Source: G963555815 sp965249615 [NCBI: bacterium] (GTDB lineage: Bacteria > UBA8248 > JACPRG01). Taken from it: a stretch of DNA of 64,000 nucleotides. The stretch spans positions 806,001-870,000 of the forward strand of contig CBDFMI010000006.1 of NCBI GenBank assembly GCA_965249615.1, read 5' to 3'. The notes under the pieces are model-generated. The model was not told the origin of the DNA, did no database searches, and was given only the letters and a program-made list of their open reading frames with translations. Below are positions 8,920-18,118 of this stretch, one piece after another (within the stretch, counting starts at the first letter, position 1; each line of letters opens with the position of its first letter). Position numbers and translations under genes: made by a program.

Positions 8920-9800
8920 GCTTTTGCCCTCTCAAACAAGCGAGTCCCCATCGCCCGGATGTAGAACAGCGAGACGATGAAGATCGTCAGGAAGACCACG
9001 ACGGAGACCGCCGACCCGTATCCCATGTCTCCCTCGGTGAACATCCGTTGGTAGCCGTAGAACTGCAGGACGTGCGTGGAGCTGGCCGGCCCGCCCTGCG
9101 TCATCACGAAGACTAGGTCGAAGACGCGGAAGGCGTCCATCGTGCGAAAGAGCAGGGTGACCAGGATGGCGGGCTTGAGAAGGGGCAGGGTGATGCGCCG
9201 GAACTGGGCCCAGGGGCTCGCCCCGTCGATCCGGGCGGCCTCGTAGAGCTCGTCGGGAATGGTCTGAAGCCCGGCCAGCAGCAAAAGCGCCGCGAAGGAG
9301 GAGGTCTTCCAAATGTCGGCCGCCATCACGGCCAACCTCGCGCCCCAGGGGTGGGCCAGCCAGGCCTGATAGGACGCCGTGTCGGCCCCGAACAGAAAAA
9401 GGTTCACCAGGCCGTATTGGTCGTTGAGGATGTAGCGCCACATCTGCGACGCCACCACAGTGGGGATCGCCCAGGGGATGAGGATCGCGGCCCTCACCCA
9501 CCCCCGCCCCCGAAAGCTCCGGTTCAGCGTCAGGGCCATGGCAAGTCCCAGGATCAACTCGCAGAGGGTGGTGCCGAAGACGAACAGGAACGTGAATCCC
9601 ATTGAATCTCGGGCGACCGGGTCGGTCAGGATCCTCCCGTAGTTTTCCAGCCCTATGAACTTTTTGCCGAGGCCGGGCAGCGTCAGGAGGATCTGGTGAA
9701 AGCTGAGCCAGATGGACTGCAGGACGGGAAAAATCGCGAGACCCAGAATGAAAATTGCGGCTGGGATGAGAAGGAGTGTTCCGAACCTGTGGTCCGACAT
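8916..9800 (-). CDS. Carbohydrate ABC transporter permease (MalF type)
   Basis: Partner inner-membrane subunit, 294 residues with six predicted helices. The EAA docking loop reads IPDELYEAARIDGASPWAQF. The sequence resembles UgpA and the core of MalF, without the large periplasmic loop of E. coli MalF. It lies 13 bases after the binding-protein gene and overlaps the second permease by four bases. Function within a CUT1 sugar importer is clear from family and neighbours; specificity is not. Confidence 0.93.
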   Translation of the reverse strand: MSDHRFGTLLLIPAAIFILGLAIFPVLQSIWLSFHQILLTLPGLGKKFIGLENYGRILTDPVARDSMGFTFLFVFGTTLCELILGLAMALTLNRSFRGRGWVRAAILIPWAIPTVVASQMWRYILNDQYGLVNLFLFGADTASYQAWLAHPWGARLAVMAADIWKTSSFAALLLLAGLQTIPDELYEAARIDGASPWAQFRRITLPLLKPAILVTLLFRTMDAFRVFDLVFVMTQGGPASSTHVLQFYGYQRMFTEGDMGYGSAVSVVVFLTIFIVSLFYIRAMGTRLFERAKA

Positions 9801-9813
9801 CTCGTCGAAAGGC

Positions 9814-11121
9814 CTAATCGGACTGCTCTCCCTGGGGAAGGGCCAGGATCCGGTCCAGGTTTTCTCGCACCTGCCGGGACAGGGCTGGAATGTCTGACTC
9901 CGGGTCGCTTAGGGCGGCGCTGAAGTATGCCTGCAGAGTGTTCGTGACCTGCGGATAAAGGGGTGTGCGGGGCCGAGGATGAGCGGTCAGAAAGATGTCG
10001 AAGAGGTCCCGGAAGTGGGGGTTGGCCGCCAGGACCTCGGGGTCCTCATAGAGGGCCTTGCGGGTCGGGGCGCGGCCGGCCTGGAGCGCCAGCACCTTTT
10101 GCATGGCTGGGCTGGTCACGAAGGACACGAACTTCCAAGCGACCTCCGGCTGCTCGGAGAAGCGGCTGACGGCGAGCTGCCACCCCCCAAGCGTTGACAC
10201 GCTGCGGCCCCCTGGGAAGTGAGGCAGCTTGGCCACGCCGACCTTCTCAACCACCTGGGACCTTTCGGGATCGTTCACGATGGCCCAGGCGTAGGGCCAG
10301 TTGCGGTGGAAGACGGCGTTTCCCTGGGAGAACAGGGCCAGCGACTCAGGCTCTTGATAAGTTAAAACGCCCCGGGGCGCGAGTCCGCCAATAACCTGGT
10401 CGCGAACGAACTGGACGGCCTCCACGGCCTGAGGGGAATCGATGAGGGCGTGGTCCCCTTCCGAATCGAGAAAAAACCCTTCGTTGCTGTGGACGAACTC
10501 CAGCATGTCGCAGATGAGGCCCTCGTACTGTTTGAACTGGCCTGAGTAGCCGTGTAGGCCCGGATGCGCGGATTGTTCCCCGTCGCGGATGGATTCTGCC
10601 TGCTGGACTAGCTCCTCCCAGGTCTCGGGCGGCGAAAAGCCGTATTTCTCCAAGAGGTCCTTGCGGTAGTAGAGCAACCCGCTGTCGATGAAGAGAGGCA
10701 CGCCATAGATCTTGTTCTGGTAAGTGTTGGCTAGGATGGGGACGTCGAGAAATTTTTGGCGCTCTTCCCCGGAGAAGAAATTGTCCAGGGGGAGGGCCCA
10801 GCCCGCGGCTGCGAACTCGGAGGGCCAGATGACGTCCATGAGAAAAACGTCCATCGAAGAGTCTTGGTTGCGGAGTTTCTGGGAGAGGAGGGCGTGGAAC
10901 TGGGTGGAGGAGTGGGGCGCGATCTCCCGCACGAGGCGAATGTCCGGGTGGGCCTCCTCAAAGGCGTTGAAGATCGCCTCCCAGGCCTCGGGGTTGTTGA
11001 AGCTCCAGCCCACAAATCGGAGGGTGGTTTTCTGCTCTTTCGCTGATTCGGTTGAGCATCCGGCCAGGGCGAGAGTGGTCAGAAGAATGAAGGCTCCCAC
11101 CATCCGAAGAGAAGAGGTCAT
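9814..11121 (-). CDS. ABC transporter sugar-binding lipoprotein
   Basis: Extracytoplasmic solute-binding protein, 435 residues. It has a lipoprotein signal (hydrophobic core ending LALAGC, cysteine near residue 22), so it is anchored by lipid after export. The body has the family 1 extracellular binding-protein pattern (FNAFEEAHPDIRLV, PLFIDSGLLYYRKDLLEKYG, GGWQLAVSRFSE). Its ATG overlaps the stop of the ATPase gene (ATGA). It delivers the sugar to the two permeases that follow. The ligand is unknown. Confidence 0.93.
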   Translation of the reverse strand: MTSSLRMVGAFILLTTLALAGCSTESAKEQKTTLRFVGWSFNNPEAWEAIFNAFEEAHPDIRLVREIAPHSSTQFHALLSQKLRNQDSSMDVFLMDVIWPSEFAAAGWALPLDNFFSGEERQKFLDVPILANTYQNKIYGVPLFIDSGLLYYRKDLLEKYGFSPPETWEELVQQAESIRDGEQSAHPGLHGYSGQFKQYEGLICDMLEFVHSNEGFFLDSEGDHALIDSPQAVEAVQFVRDQVIGGLAPRGVLTYQEPESLALFSQGNAVFHRNWPYAWAIVNDPERSQVVEKVGVAKLPHFPGGRSVSTLGGWQLAVSRFSEQPEVAWKFVSFVTSPAMQKVLALQAGRAPTRKALYEDPEVLAANPHFRDLFDIFLTAHPRPRTPLYPQVTNTLQAYFSAALSDPESDIPALSRQVRENLDRILALPQGEQSD

Positions 11122-12272
11122 GCACCAGCCTCCTGCCGGGGCCCGACAGCCATGGGAGCTTCGTGAAGGTGACGGCCCGGGAGAGCCTCCTCCGTCTTCG
11201 GGTCGAAGAGGCGAATTGAGGTTTTATCCATCTGCAGGGTGACCTGCTGGCCGATCTCCCAAACCTGGGAGGCATTTACCCTGGCCGTGATCTGATGCTT
11301 CCCGGCGTTCAGCTCCAGATAGGTTTCGGCGCCGAGGTGTTCGACCACCTCGATCTTGCCCGATAGAGCTTCCCCCCCGGACGCTTTTGGGGAGACCGGC
11401 AATACCTGAACATCCTCCGGACGGACACCGAGGACGACCGAACCGGGAGTGGTATCCGCCCAAGGTCGGCCGTCGTCCGGCAAAGGGATCTCTAACCTAT
11501 CGACCCTCAGCGTCACTCCCTCACCCGCGGTTTCCAGGGAGGCGTTGAGAAAGTTCATTGGCGGGCTGCCGATGAAGCCAGCCACGAAAAGGTTGGCCGG
11601 ACGGTGATAGACCTCCCTGGGGGTTCCAACCTGGAGCAGGCGCCCCTCGTTCATGACCGCGATCCGCTGGCCCATCGTCATCGCCTCCACCTGATCGTGG
11701 GTGACGTAGACGATGGTGGTCTCCAGCCGACGGTGCAGCTTGACCAGCTCCCCTCGCATTTTTACCCGCAACTTGGCGTCCAGGTTGCTCAGGGGCTCGT
11801 CGAAGAGGAAGACAGAGGGCTTGCGCACGATGGCCCGGCCCAGGGCCACACGCTGGCGCTGTCCCCCGGAGAGCTGGCGGGGCTTGCGGTCCAAGCACTC
11901 TGCAATCCCCAGCATGAGGGCCGCCTGGTGGACTCGCCGACGGGTCTCCGCCTCGGGCGCCCCTCGCTGCTCCAGCCCAAAGGCCATGTTTCGATACACA
12001 TTCATGTGAGGGTAGAGGGCGTAGTTCTGGAAGACCATGGCGATGTCCCGCTTACGGGCGGGAAGATCCTCAACCGATTGACCTCCGATGAAGATGCGGC
12101 CGGCGGTCGGCGTCTCGAGCCCCGCGATGAGGCGCAGGACCGTGGTCTTTCCGCACCCGGAGGGTCCGACAAGAACCAAAAACTCCCAGTCGGCAACCTG
12201 CAGATCGAGCGAACGGACCGCCTCGGTCCGATCAAAGCGCTTTATGAGACCTTCAAGAGAGACCTCGGCCAC
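11118..12272 (-). CDS. Sugar ABC transporter ATPase (MalK/UgpC family)
   Basis: Nucleotide-binding subunit powering the importer. Walker A GPSGCGKTTVLR, signature LSGGQRQRVALGRA and Walker B VFLFDEPLSNLDAKLR are intact. A C-terminal ~130-residue TOBE/OB domain (GVRPEDVQV) is typical of MalK-type regulatory ATPases. I start it at GTG 12272 (AEVSLEGLIKRF), which has GGAG eight bases upstream; the longer open frame adds 37 residues unlike the family. It is first in the leftward operon ATPase, binding protein, permease, permease, an order less common than binding protein first. Confidence 0.93.
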   Translation of the reverse strand: MAEVSLEGLIKRFDRTEAVRSLDLQVADWEFLVLVGPSGCGKTTVLRLIAGLETPTAGRIFIGGQSVEDLPARKRDIAMVFQNYALYPHMNVYRNMAFGLEQRGAPEAETRRRVHQAALMLGIAECLDRKPRQLSGGQRQRVALGRAIVRKPSVFLFDEPLSNLDAKLRVKMRGELVKLHRRLETTIVYVTHDQVEAMTMGQRIAVMNEGRLLQVGTPREVYHRPANLFVAGFIGSPPMNFLNASLETAGEGVTLRVDRLEIPLPDDGRPWADTTPGSVVLGVRPEDVQVLPVSPKASGGEALSGKIEVVEHLGAETYLELNAGKHQITARVNASQVWEIGQQVTLQMDKTSIRLFDPKTEEALPGRHLHEAPMAVGPRQEAGA

Positions 12273-12417
12273 AAGGACGGCTCCAAAAGAAGAGAAAAGT
12301 CGAAACCGAGGTGGGGGAGCGACGTGATCCCGACCCCTCGGGCTTCCGACTCGTATTTTGAGGGTATTCCCAGGATAGTTCAAGCTGGAGGAGGCCCGCT
12401 GAAGCTTCTATTACGTG

Positions 12418-12493
12418 TATAATCACGCTATGGTACACTCCGCGCGGAAGTTGATTCTGACAACCCGGGGGTTTGCGCGGCCCCGTTTTTTTT
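12418..12493 (+). promoter_or_regulatory. Candidate leader with promoter -10 and early terminator for the RND operon
   Basis: TATAAT lies at 12418-12423 in the divergent gap. About 45 bases on, CGGGG (12466-12470) and CCCCG (12481-12485) can pair, followed by eight T residues (12486-12493). No rightward gene ends here, so a terminator before the RND start would act as an attenuator. No good -35 is visible. The rest of the 267-base gap shows nothing else. Confidence 0.45.
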
Positions 12494-12539
12494 AGACGAG
12501 AAATCCGGGGACTAACACCTTGAAATCTGACGAATTTTC

Positions 12540-14903
12540 ATGAGTGCGCAAGGATCAAGCCAGCGTTCCAAAGGCACCCTCGTGATGGCCTACGCGAATT
12601 GGGTCATCCGCTGGCGGTGGACCGTCCTCTTTCTCACACTTCTGGCGGTTGTTGCGGCGGGCAGTGGTGGGCGATTTATCAGTTTCTCCACCGACTACCG
12701 AGTCTTTTTCAGCAAAGAGAATCCGCAGTTAAACGCCTTTGAAGAGATCCAGGATATTTACACGAAGGATGACAACATCCTGTTCGTGTTGAAACCCCGA
12801 AAGGGCGACGTTTTTAGGCCCGAAGTGCTCTCCGCTGTGCGCGACCTTACAGAGAAAAGCTGGCAAGTACCCTTTTCCACCCGCGTCGACTCCATCACGA
12901 ACTTTCAACACAGCTTTGCGAGCGGCGATGATCTGACGGTCGAAGATCTAGTACCCAAGACCGCCCTCATCACATCGGAAGATCTCTCTCGCGCCCGAGA
13001 GGTTTCACTCTCAGAACCCCTGCTTCTCAATCGTCTGATCTCGCCAGATACCTCGACGACTGCCGTCAATGTCAATTTAACGCTGCCGCAGAAAAGCCAG
13101 GATGAAGTCCCGAGGGCGATGGCCTTTGCCCGGGGGCTGGCGGACGACTTCCGCACCGAGCACCCGGACATCCAAGTCGCCGTGACCGGCGTCGCGGCCT
13201 TAAATCAGGCGTTTACCGAAGCCAGTCTCAATGACCTCGGCACTTTGCTGCCGATCATGTACGGCGTCCTCATCCTGACCATGATTATTCTTCTTCGCTC
13301 GGTCAGCGGGACGCTGGCGACCGTCGCTGTGATTGGGTTGTCTGCGGCGACGGCGATGGGGCTGGCCGGCTGGCTTGGTATTCAGATCACGCCGCCCTCT
13401 GCGGTCGCGCCCACGATCATCTTGACCCTGGCCATTGCCGACAGCGTGCATATTCTCATCACCATGTTCCAGGAGATGCGGCGGGGTGCCGGAAAGCGTG
13501 AGGCCCTCGTCGAGAGCCTCCGCATCAATTTCCATCCGGTCTTTTTGACGAGCCTGACGACCTTTATCGGCTTCCTGAGCTTGAATTTCAGCGATGCGCC
13601 CCCATTTCGCGACCTGGGCAACATCACCGCCATGGGCGTGGTGGCCGCATGGGTCTATTCGACTTTTACCCTGCCGGCCTTAATGAGTGTCCTGCCGGTG
13701 CGAATCAAGCCTCGGCCGACAGGAAAAAGGGCTGTGATGGAACGGTTGGCCGAGTTTGTCATTGCCCGCCGCCGGCCGCTTCTTTGGGGCATGATAACCT
13801 CGGTCATCGGGCTGACGGTCTTGATCCCCCGAATCCAGTTAAATGATCAGTTCATCAACTACTTCGATCGAAGTATTACCTTCCGTGTGGATACGGATTT
13901 TGCGATGGAAAACCTGTCGGGGATCTACACGATGCAATTTTCGCTGGGTGCGGGAGAGGCGGGCGGCATCAGCGAGCCGGATTACCAGGAGAGGGTTCAA
14001 GCCTTCACCGACTGGCTCCGCGAGCAGCCCGGTGTGGTTCACGTGCAGATCCTCACGGACATCATGCAGCGGCTGAACAAGAACATGCACAGCGACGACC
14101 CCGCTTTTTACCGTCTGCCGGAGAAACGGGAGCTCGCAGCGCAGTACCTTCTTCTTTTCGAGATGTCCCTGCCCTATGGACTCGACCTCAATAACCAGAT
14201 CAACGTGGACAAGTCGGCGGTCCGCCTGATCGCCACGCTGGAAAACGTGAAGACGCTTGACGGGCGCCTCCTCAAGACACGGGCGGAACGATGGCTGGCC
14301 ACCAATTTTCCAGCGGCCAAAGGCGGCGAGGCCACCAGCCCGTTTGTCATGTTCTCCTATATTTCCGAGCGCAACATCAAAAGCATGCTGATCGGCACAG
14401 CCCTGGCTTTCCTCCTGATTTCTCTGTCTCTCACGGTGGCCCTGCGGAATATCCGGCTGGGACTCTTCAGCCTGATTCCCAATATTATTCCCGCCCTCAT
14501 GACGTTCGGTGTCTGGGCGATCTTCGTCGGTGAGATTGGCGTCGCCTCTTCAGTCATGACCGCGAGCAGCTTGGGCATTATCGTGGACGACACCGTTCAC
14601 TTTCTGAGCAAGTACCTCCGGGCCCGGCGGGAACAGGATGCGAGCCCACAGGACGCGGTGCGCTATGCCTTCTCAACGGTGGGAACAGCGCTCTGGGTGA
14701 CGTCGGTCATTCTTATCGCGGGCTTCGGTCTGCTGTCGTTCTCTGCCTTCGAGATCAATGAAAGTTTGGGCCTGATGACCGCGACGGCCATTTTCATGGC
14801 CTTGGTCGCGGACCTTTTGCTCCTGCCACCGCTGCTCATGGCGATCGATAGAAAAAAGGAGAAAGCCGGAGATGAGCCGAAGGGGATTGCCGCAACGGCG
14901 TAG
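12540..14903 (+). CDS. RND/MMPL-family exporter
   Basis: Large inner-membrane exporter, 787 residues, in two similar halves each with one leading helix, a periplasmic domain and five more helices. Conserved charged membrane residues appear in the helix-4 motifs LAIADSVHILITMF (first half) and GIIVDDTVHFLSKYL (second half), as in proton-driven HpnN/MMPL lipid exporters. The next two genes encode a LolA-fold carrier and an outer-membrane protein, so it probably moves a lipid or lipoprotein across the envelope. The ATG at 12540 has a poor ribosome site; GTG/ATG near 12582 is an alternative. Confidence 0.9.
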   Translation: MSAQGSSQRSKGTLVMAYANWVIRWRWTVLFLTLLAVVAAGSGGRFISFSTDYRVFFSKENPQLNAFEEIQDIYTKDDNILFVLKPRKGDVFRPEVLSAVRDLTEKSWQVPFSTRVDSITNFQHSFASGDDLTVEDLVPKTALITSEDLSRAREVSLSEPLLLNRLISPDTSTTAVNVNLTLPQKSQDEVPRAMAFARGLADDFRTEHPDIQVAVTGVAALNQAFTEASLNDLGTLLPIMYGVLILTMIILLRSVSGTLATVAVIGLSAATAMGLAGWLGIQITPPSAVAPTIILTLAIADSVHILITMFQEMRRGAGKREALVESLRINFHPVFLTSLTTFIGFLSLNFSDAPPFRDLGNITAMGVVAAWVYSTFTLPALMSVLPVRIKPRPTGKRAVMERLAEFVIARRRPLLWGMITSVIGLTVLIPRIQLNDQFINYFDRSITFRVDTDFAMENLSGIYTMQFSLGAGEAGGISEPDYQERVQAFTDWLREQPGVVHVQILTDIMQRLNKNMHSDDPAFYRLPEKRELAAQYLLLFEMSLPYGLDLNNQINVDKSAVRLIATLENVKTLDGRLLKTRAERWLATNFPAAKGGEATSPFVMFSYISERNIKSMLIGTALAFLLISLSLTVALRNIRLGLFSLIPNIIPALMTFGVWAIFVGEIGVASSVMTASSLGIIVDDTVHFLSKYLRARREQDASPQDAVRYAFSTVGTALWVTSVILIAGFGLLSFSAFEINESLGLMTATAIFMALVADLLLLPPLLMAIDRKKEKAGDEPKGIAATA

Positions 14904-15708
14904 TGGGCCTCTGATGGCGCATTTTGCCCTTGTCAGCGTGTTCGCCGCCTTGCTTTTGGCGCCGACGGCAAGTTGGGCCCAAACGCCCGAAGAGAAAGGG
15001 CTCGCCATTGCTCAAGAGACTGATCGGCGCGATCTGGGGTTCCTCAATAGCGAGGTGGATCTGATGATGGTGTTGAGGAACCGGCACGGCGACACCAGCG
15101 GACGAGAACTTCGTATTCAGACCCTGGAGGTGCCGGAAATAAGTGAGGGCGACAAAAGTATCGTGATCTTTGATCGTCCGCGCGACATCGAGGGAACGGC
15201 CCTCCTGAGCTTCACTCATATCGCGGAGGCTGACGACCAGTGGCTTTTTCTCCCGGCGCTGAAACGGGTGAAGCGCATCTCTTCAGCCAACAAATCGGGC
15301 CCTTTCATCGGCAGCGAATTCGCCTACGAGGACTTGCTCTCCCAAGAGGTGGCCAAATACACCTATCGCTGGCTGCGCGACGAACCTTGTGGGGATCTCC
15401 AGTGTTTCGTGATGGAGCGTTATCCGGTTTACGAAAATTCGGGTTACACGAAACAAATCACCTGGGTGGACCAGGATGAGTACCGGGTGATGAAGATCGA
15501 GTATTACGACCGAAAGGACGATTTACTGAAAACGCTGACCTTTGTCGATTATCAGCAATATCTCGGCCAATACTGGCGGGCCCAGAATCTCTTAATGAAC
15601 AATCACCAGACGGGCAAGAGCACGGATCTCCTTTTTGGCAAGTATGAGTTTAGGGTCCCGCTTAGCGAGGGGGATTTCCGCCCCGGTCGTCTAAAGCGCC
15701 TCCGATGA
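14872..15708 (+). CDS. LolA-fold outer-membrane lipoprotein-sorting protein
   Basis: Periplasmic protein of 278 residues with a Sec signal (LVSVFAALLLAPTASWAQ). The mature part matches the family usually annotated as outer membrane lipoprotein-sorting protein: R-D-x-G (DRRDLGF), then IVIFDRPRDIEGTALL and WLFLPALKRVKRISSANKSGPFIGSEFAYEDL. It overlaps the end of the RND gene by 32 bases and has AAGGAG at 14856, so it is made from the same message. In similar clusters it is thought to carry the lipid substrate of the RND exporter; that role is inferred. Confidence 0.87.
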   Translation: MSRRGLPQRRSGPLMAHFALVSVFAALLLAPTASWAQTPEEKGLAIAQETDRRDLGFLNSEVDLMMVLRNRHGDTSGRELRIQTLEVPEISEGDKSIVIFDRPRDIEGTALLSFTHIAEADDQWLFLPALKRVKRISSANKSGPFIGSEFAYEDLLSQEVAKYTYRWLRDEPCGDLQCFVMERYPVYENSGYTKQITWVDQDEYRVMKIEYYDRKDDLLKTLTFVDYQQYLGQYWRAQNLLMNNHQTGKSTDLLFGKYEFRVPLSEGDFRPGRLKRLR

Positions 15709-15709
15709 C

Positions 15710-16924
15710 ATGAACCGCCGATGGCTTGCGCTGGCGGTACTATGTGTTTCGATCGCTACGTGGTGTTCGGCGGGCAGGGCAGGGGAGTTCGACTTCTCGG
15801 GCTTCGTGGCGGCCGAGTTGCGGATCTTTCCGAACGATCCCGCGTTTTCAGACCAGCAGGCGAGCAGTCTCTCTCCCTCCCTTGTGTTGCAGCCCGAGTT
15901 CCGCTACGAGTGGAATCGGGGCGACGACCGTCTCACCTTTATTCCTTTTGCCCGTCTTGATGCCCACGACGACGAGCGCACTCACTTTGACCCGCGTGAG
16001 CTCAACTGGTTCCACGACGGCGGAGTCTGGGATCTACTGCTCGGTTTCGACAAGGTGTTTTGGGGCGTCACCGAGTCCCGCCATCTGGTAGACATCATCA
16101 ATCAGACTGACGGTGTGGAAGACCTGGACGGTGAGGACAAACTCGGCCAGCCCATGGTCAACGTGAATATTTTCCAGGACTTTGGCACGCTGGGTCTTTT
16201 CCTTTTGCCGGTCTTCCGAGAGCGCACGTTTCCCGACGATGACGCCCGTCTCCGGGGCCCATTGCCGGTGGCAACGGACAAGACAGTCTTCGTAGACCGA
16301 ACAGACGGCCCCCGCATCGACTTCGCCGCGCGGTGGTCTCATACCATCGGCGACTGGGATATTGGCCTCTACGGGTTCTATGGAACGGGCCGGGAGCCGC
16401 GTCTCGTGCCCGGCAGCCGCTCCAACGGCCAGCCCGTTCTCATCCCCCATTACGATATCATCGACCAGACGGGTCTCGACGTTCAGTGGACGAGAGGAAG
16501 CTGGCTGTGGAAGTTCGAAGGGCTCGTCCGGGGAGGGCAGGGGGATCGTTTCGGGGCTCTGGCGGCCGGGTTCGAGTACAGTTTTTTTAGCATTTTCGCC
16601 ACCGCCGCCGATCTGGGAGTGATTGCCGAGTATCTCTATGACGACCGCGGAGACGATGCTCCTGTGACCCTCTTTGACGACGATATCTTTATGGGGATGA
16701 GGCTGGCGTTGAACGACGTGCAGAGTACAGAGGTGCTCGCCGGCGCCATTATGGACCGAGACAGTCAGTCAAGCTTCTTTAGTGTTGAGGCGGAACGACG
16801 CATCGGTGAAAGCTGGAAGATCGGGGTGGAGTCGCGCGTCCTCTTCAACGCGCCGCGATCCGACATCGTGTTTGGCCTGAAAGATGACGGCTTTATCCAA
16901 ATCCGGCTGTTGAGGTTTTTTTAA
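15710..16924 (+). CDS. Predicted outer-membrane beta-barrel protein of the RND operon
   Basis: A 404-residue protein with a signal peptide (LAVLCVSIATWCSAGRAG) followed by repeated amphipathic strands with aromatic girdles and a C-terminus ending RLLRFF, a barrel-type ending. It starts one base after the LolA-like stop. RND plus LolA-like plus barrel operons recur in Gram-negative bacteria, and the barrel is presumed to be the outer-membrane partner. I do not recognise a specific named family. The 227 bases after it (16925-17151) show no gene. Confidence 0.75.
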   Translation: MNRRWLALAVLCVSIATWCSAGRAGEFDFSGFVAAELRIFPNDPAFSDQQASSLSPSLVLQPEFRYEWNRGDDRLTFIPFARLDAHDDERTHFDPRELNWFHDGGVWDLLLGFDKVFWGVTESRHLVDIINQTDGVEDLDGEDKLGQPMVNVNIFQDFGTLGLFLLPVFRERTFPDDDARLRGPLPVATDKTVFVDRTDGPRIDFAARWSHTIGDWDIGLYGFYGTGREPRLVPGSRSNGQPVLIPHYDIIDQTGLDVQWTRGSWLWKFEGLVRGGQGDRFGALAAGFEYSFFSIFATAADLGVIAEYLYDDRGDDAPVTLFDDDIFMGMRLALNDVQSTEVLAGAIMDRDSQSSFFSVEAERRIGESWKIGVESRVLFNAPRSDIVFGLKDDGFIQIRLLRFF

Positions 16925-17151
16925 GATTTTCAAGAGCAGAACAAGACGGGGTCTTCGCCTGTTCAGGGGGCGAAATCCCGGCGGTGACCGTAGGGGAGAG
17001 GACCCCGAAAAAAGGGCTCGAATCTGTGGTCAAAATTGGGTATCTTTGCCGTGACCAAAGAGAGCCGCTTGACTGGACAGCAGTTGTCCCGGAATTCCGG
17101 TCAGGGAAACCGCTGCTCGTTCCTGGTCAGTCGTTGTGAGGGGGAGCTCAC

Positions 17152-18015
17152 ATGGACAGGAAAATTCTCGATCTGTTTCACCAATATCGTCACAAACCCA
17201 TTCCCCGCCGAATGTTTATCGAGCGTCTGGCGGAGCTGGCCGGCGGGACCGCGGCGGCCATGGCCCTTCTTCCGCTCCTGGAGGGTGACGAGGCGATGGC
17301 GGCGGTGGTCCCCGCAGACGATCCACGGCTTGAAACGGCCACGGTCCGGTACCGAAGCGCTCTGGGTGAGGTGAGCGCCTATCAGGCTCGGCCCAAGGGG
17401 GCTGGTCCTCTCCCCGGTGTGGTGGTCATTCATGAAAACCGCGGCCTCAATGAGCATATTCGGGATGTAACGCGGCGAGCGGGTTTGGCGGGCTATCACG
17501 CCCTGGCCCCCGATCTCCTCTCTCGAAAGGGCGGGACGTCGCCCGTGCAAATAGACGCTATCCGGGCTATCGGGCGTCTCACTCGTGCAAACGTTGTGAC
17601 AGACCTGACGGGCGCGGTCGACTTCCTGCGCGGGTCCTCCTTGGTGGCGGCTGGCCAGGTAGGGGCCGTGGGTTTCTGCTGGGGTGGCGGGATGAGTCTC
17701 CGCCTGGCCACTGCCTCGCCCGAGCTCACCGCGGCCGTCGTTTTCTACGGGCCGAACCCTCCGCTGAAGGATGTGCCGAAGATCGCCGCCCCTCTCCTCC
17801 TCCTCTACGCCGGAAACGACGCCCCCATCACGCCGCGGGTGCCTCGGCTGACGGCCGCGTTGGACCGGGCGGGGAAGCAATACACGGTAAAGGTTTACCC
17901 CGACACCGAGCACGCCTTCCACAACGACACGAGTCCCGCCCGCTATAACGCCGAGGCGGCGAGAGATGCCTGGGCGAGGACTCTCGTCTTCTTTGGAGAA
18001 CATCTCAGAGGATAG
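17152..18015 (+). CDS. Dienelactone hydrolase family protein
   Basis: Alpha/beta hydrolase of 287 residues. The nucleophile is cysteine in GFCWGGG, as in true dienelactone hydrolases; aspartate (AGNDAPIT) and histidine (DTEHAFHND) complete the triad. The N-terminus has RRMFIERLAELAGG and an alanine-rich stretch to about residue 48, a weak twin-arginine-like export signal, so it may be periplasmic like several carboxymethylenebutenolidase-type relatives. Substrate is not predictable. No operon partner is evident; the next gene is 103 bases on. Confidence 0.88.
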   Translation: MDRKILDLFHQYRHKPIPRRMFIERLAELAGGTAAAMALLPLLEGDEAMAAVVPADDPRLETATVRYRSALGEVSAYQARPKGAGPLPGVVVIHENRGLNEHIRDVTRRAGLAGYHALAPDLLSRKGGTSPVQIDAIRAIGRLTRANVVTDLTGAVDFLRGSSLVAAGQVGAVGFCWGGGMSLRLATASPELTAAVVFYGPNPPLKDVPKIAAPLLLLYAGNDAPITPRVPRLTAALDRAGKQYTVKVYPDTEHAFHNDTSPARYNAEAARDAWARTLVFFGEHLRG

Positions 18016-18118
18016 AGGGCTTGTCTCTGAGATTTCCGGGTGAGATGCACTCTGCCCCCTAAACGCGGGAAAAGGCGGCGTGCATCTCTTTTGTTCATAT
18101 TCAGGATAGGGGCGAGCT

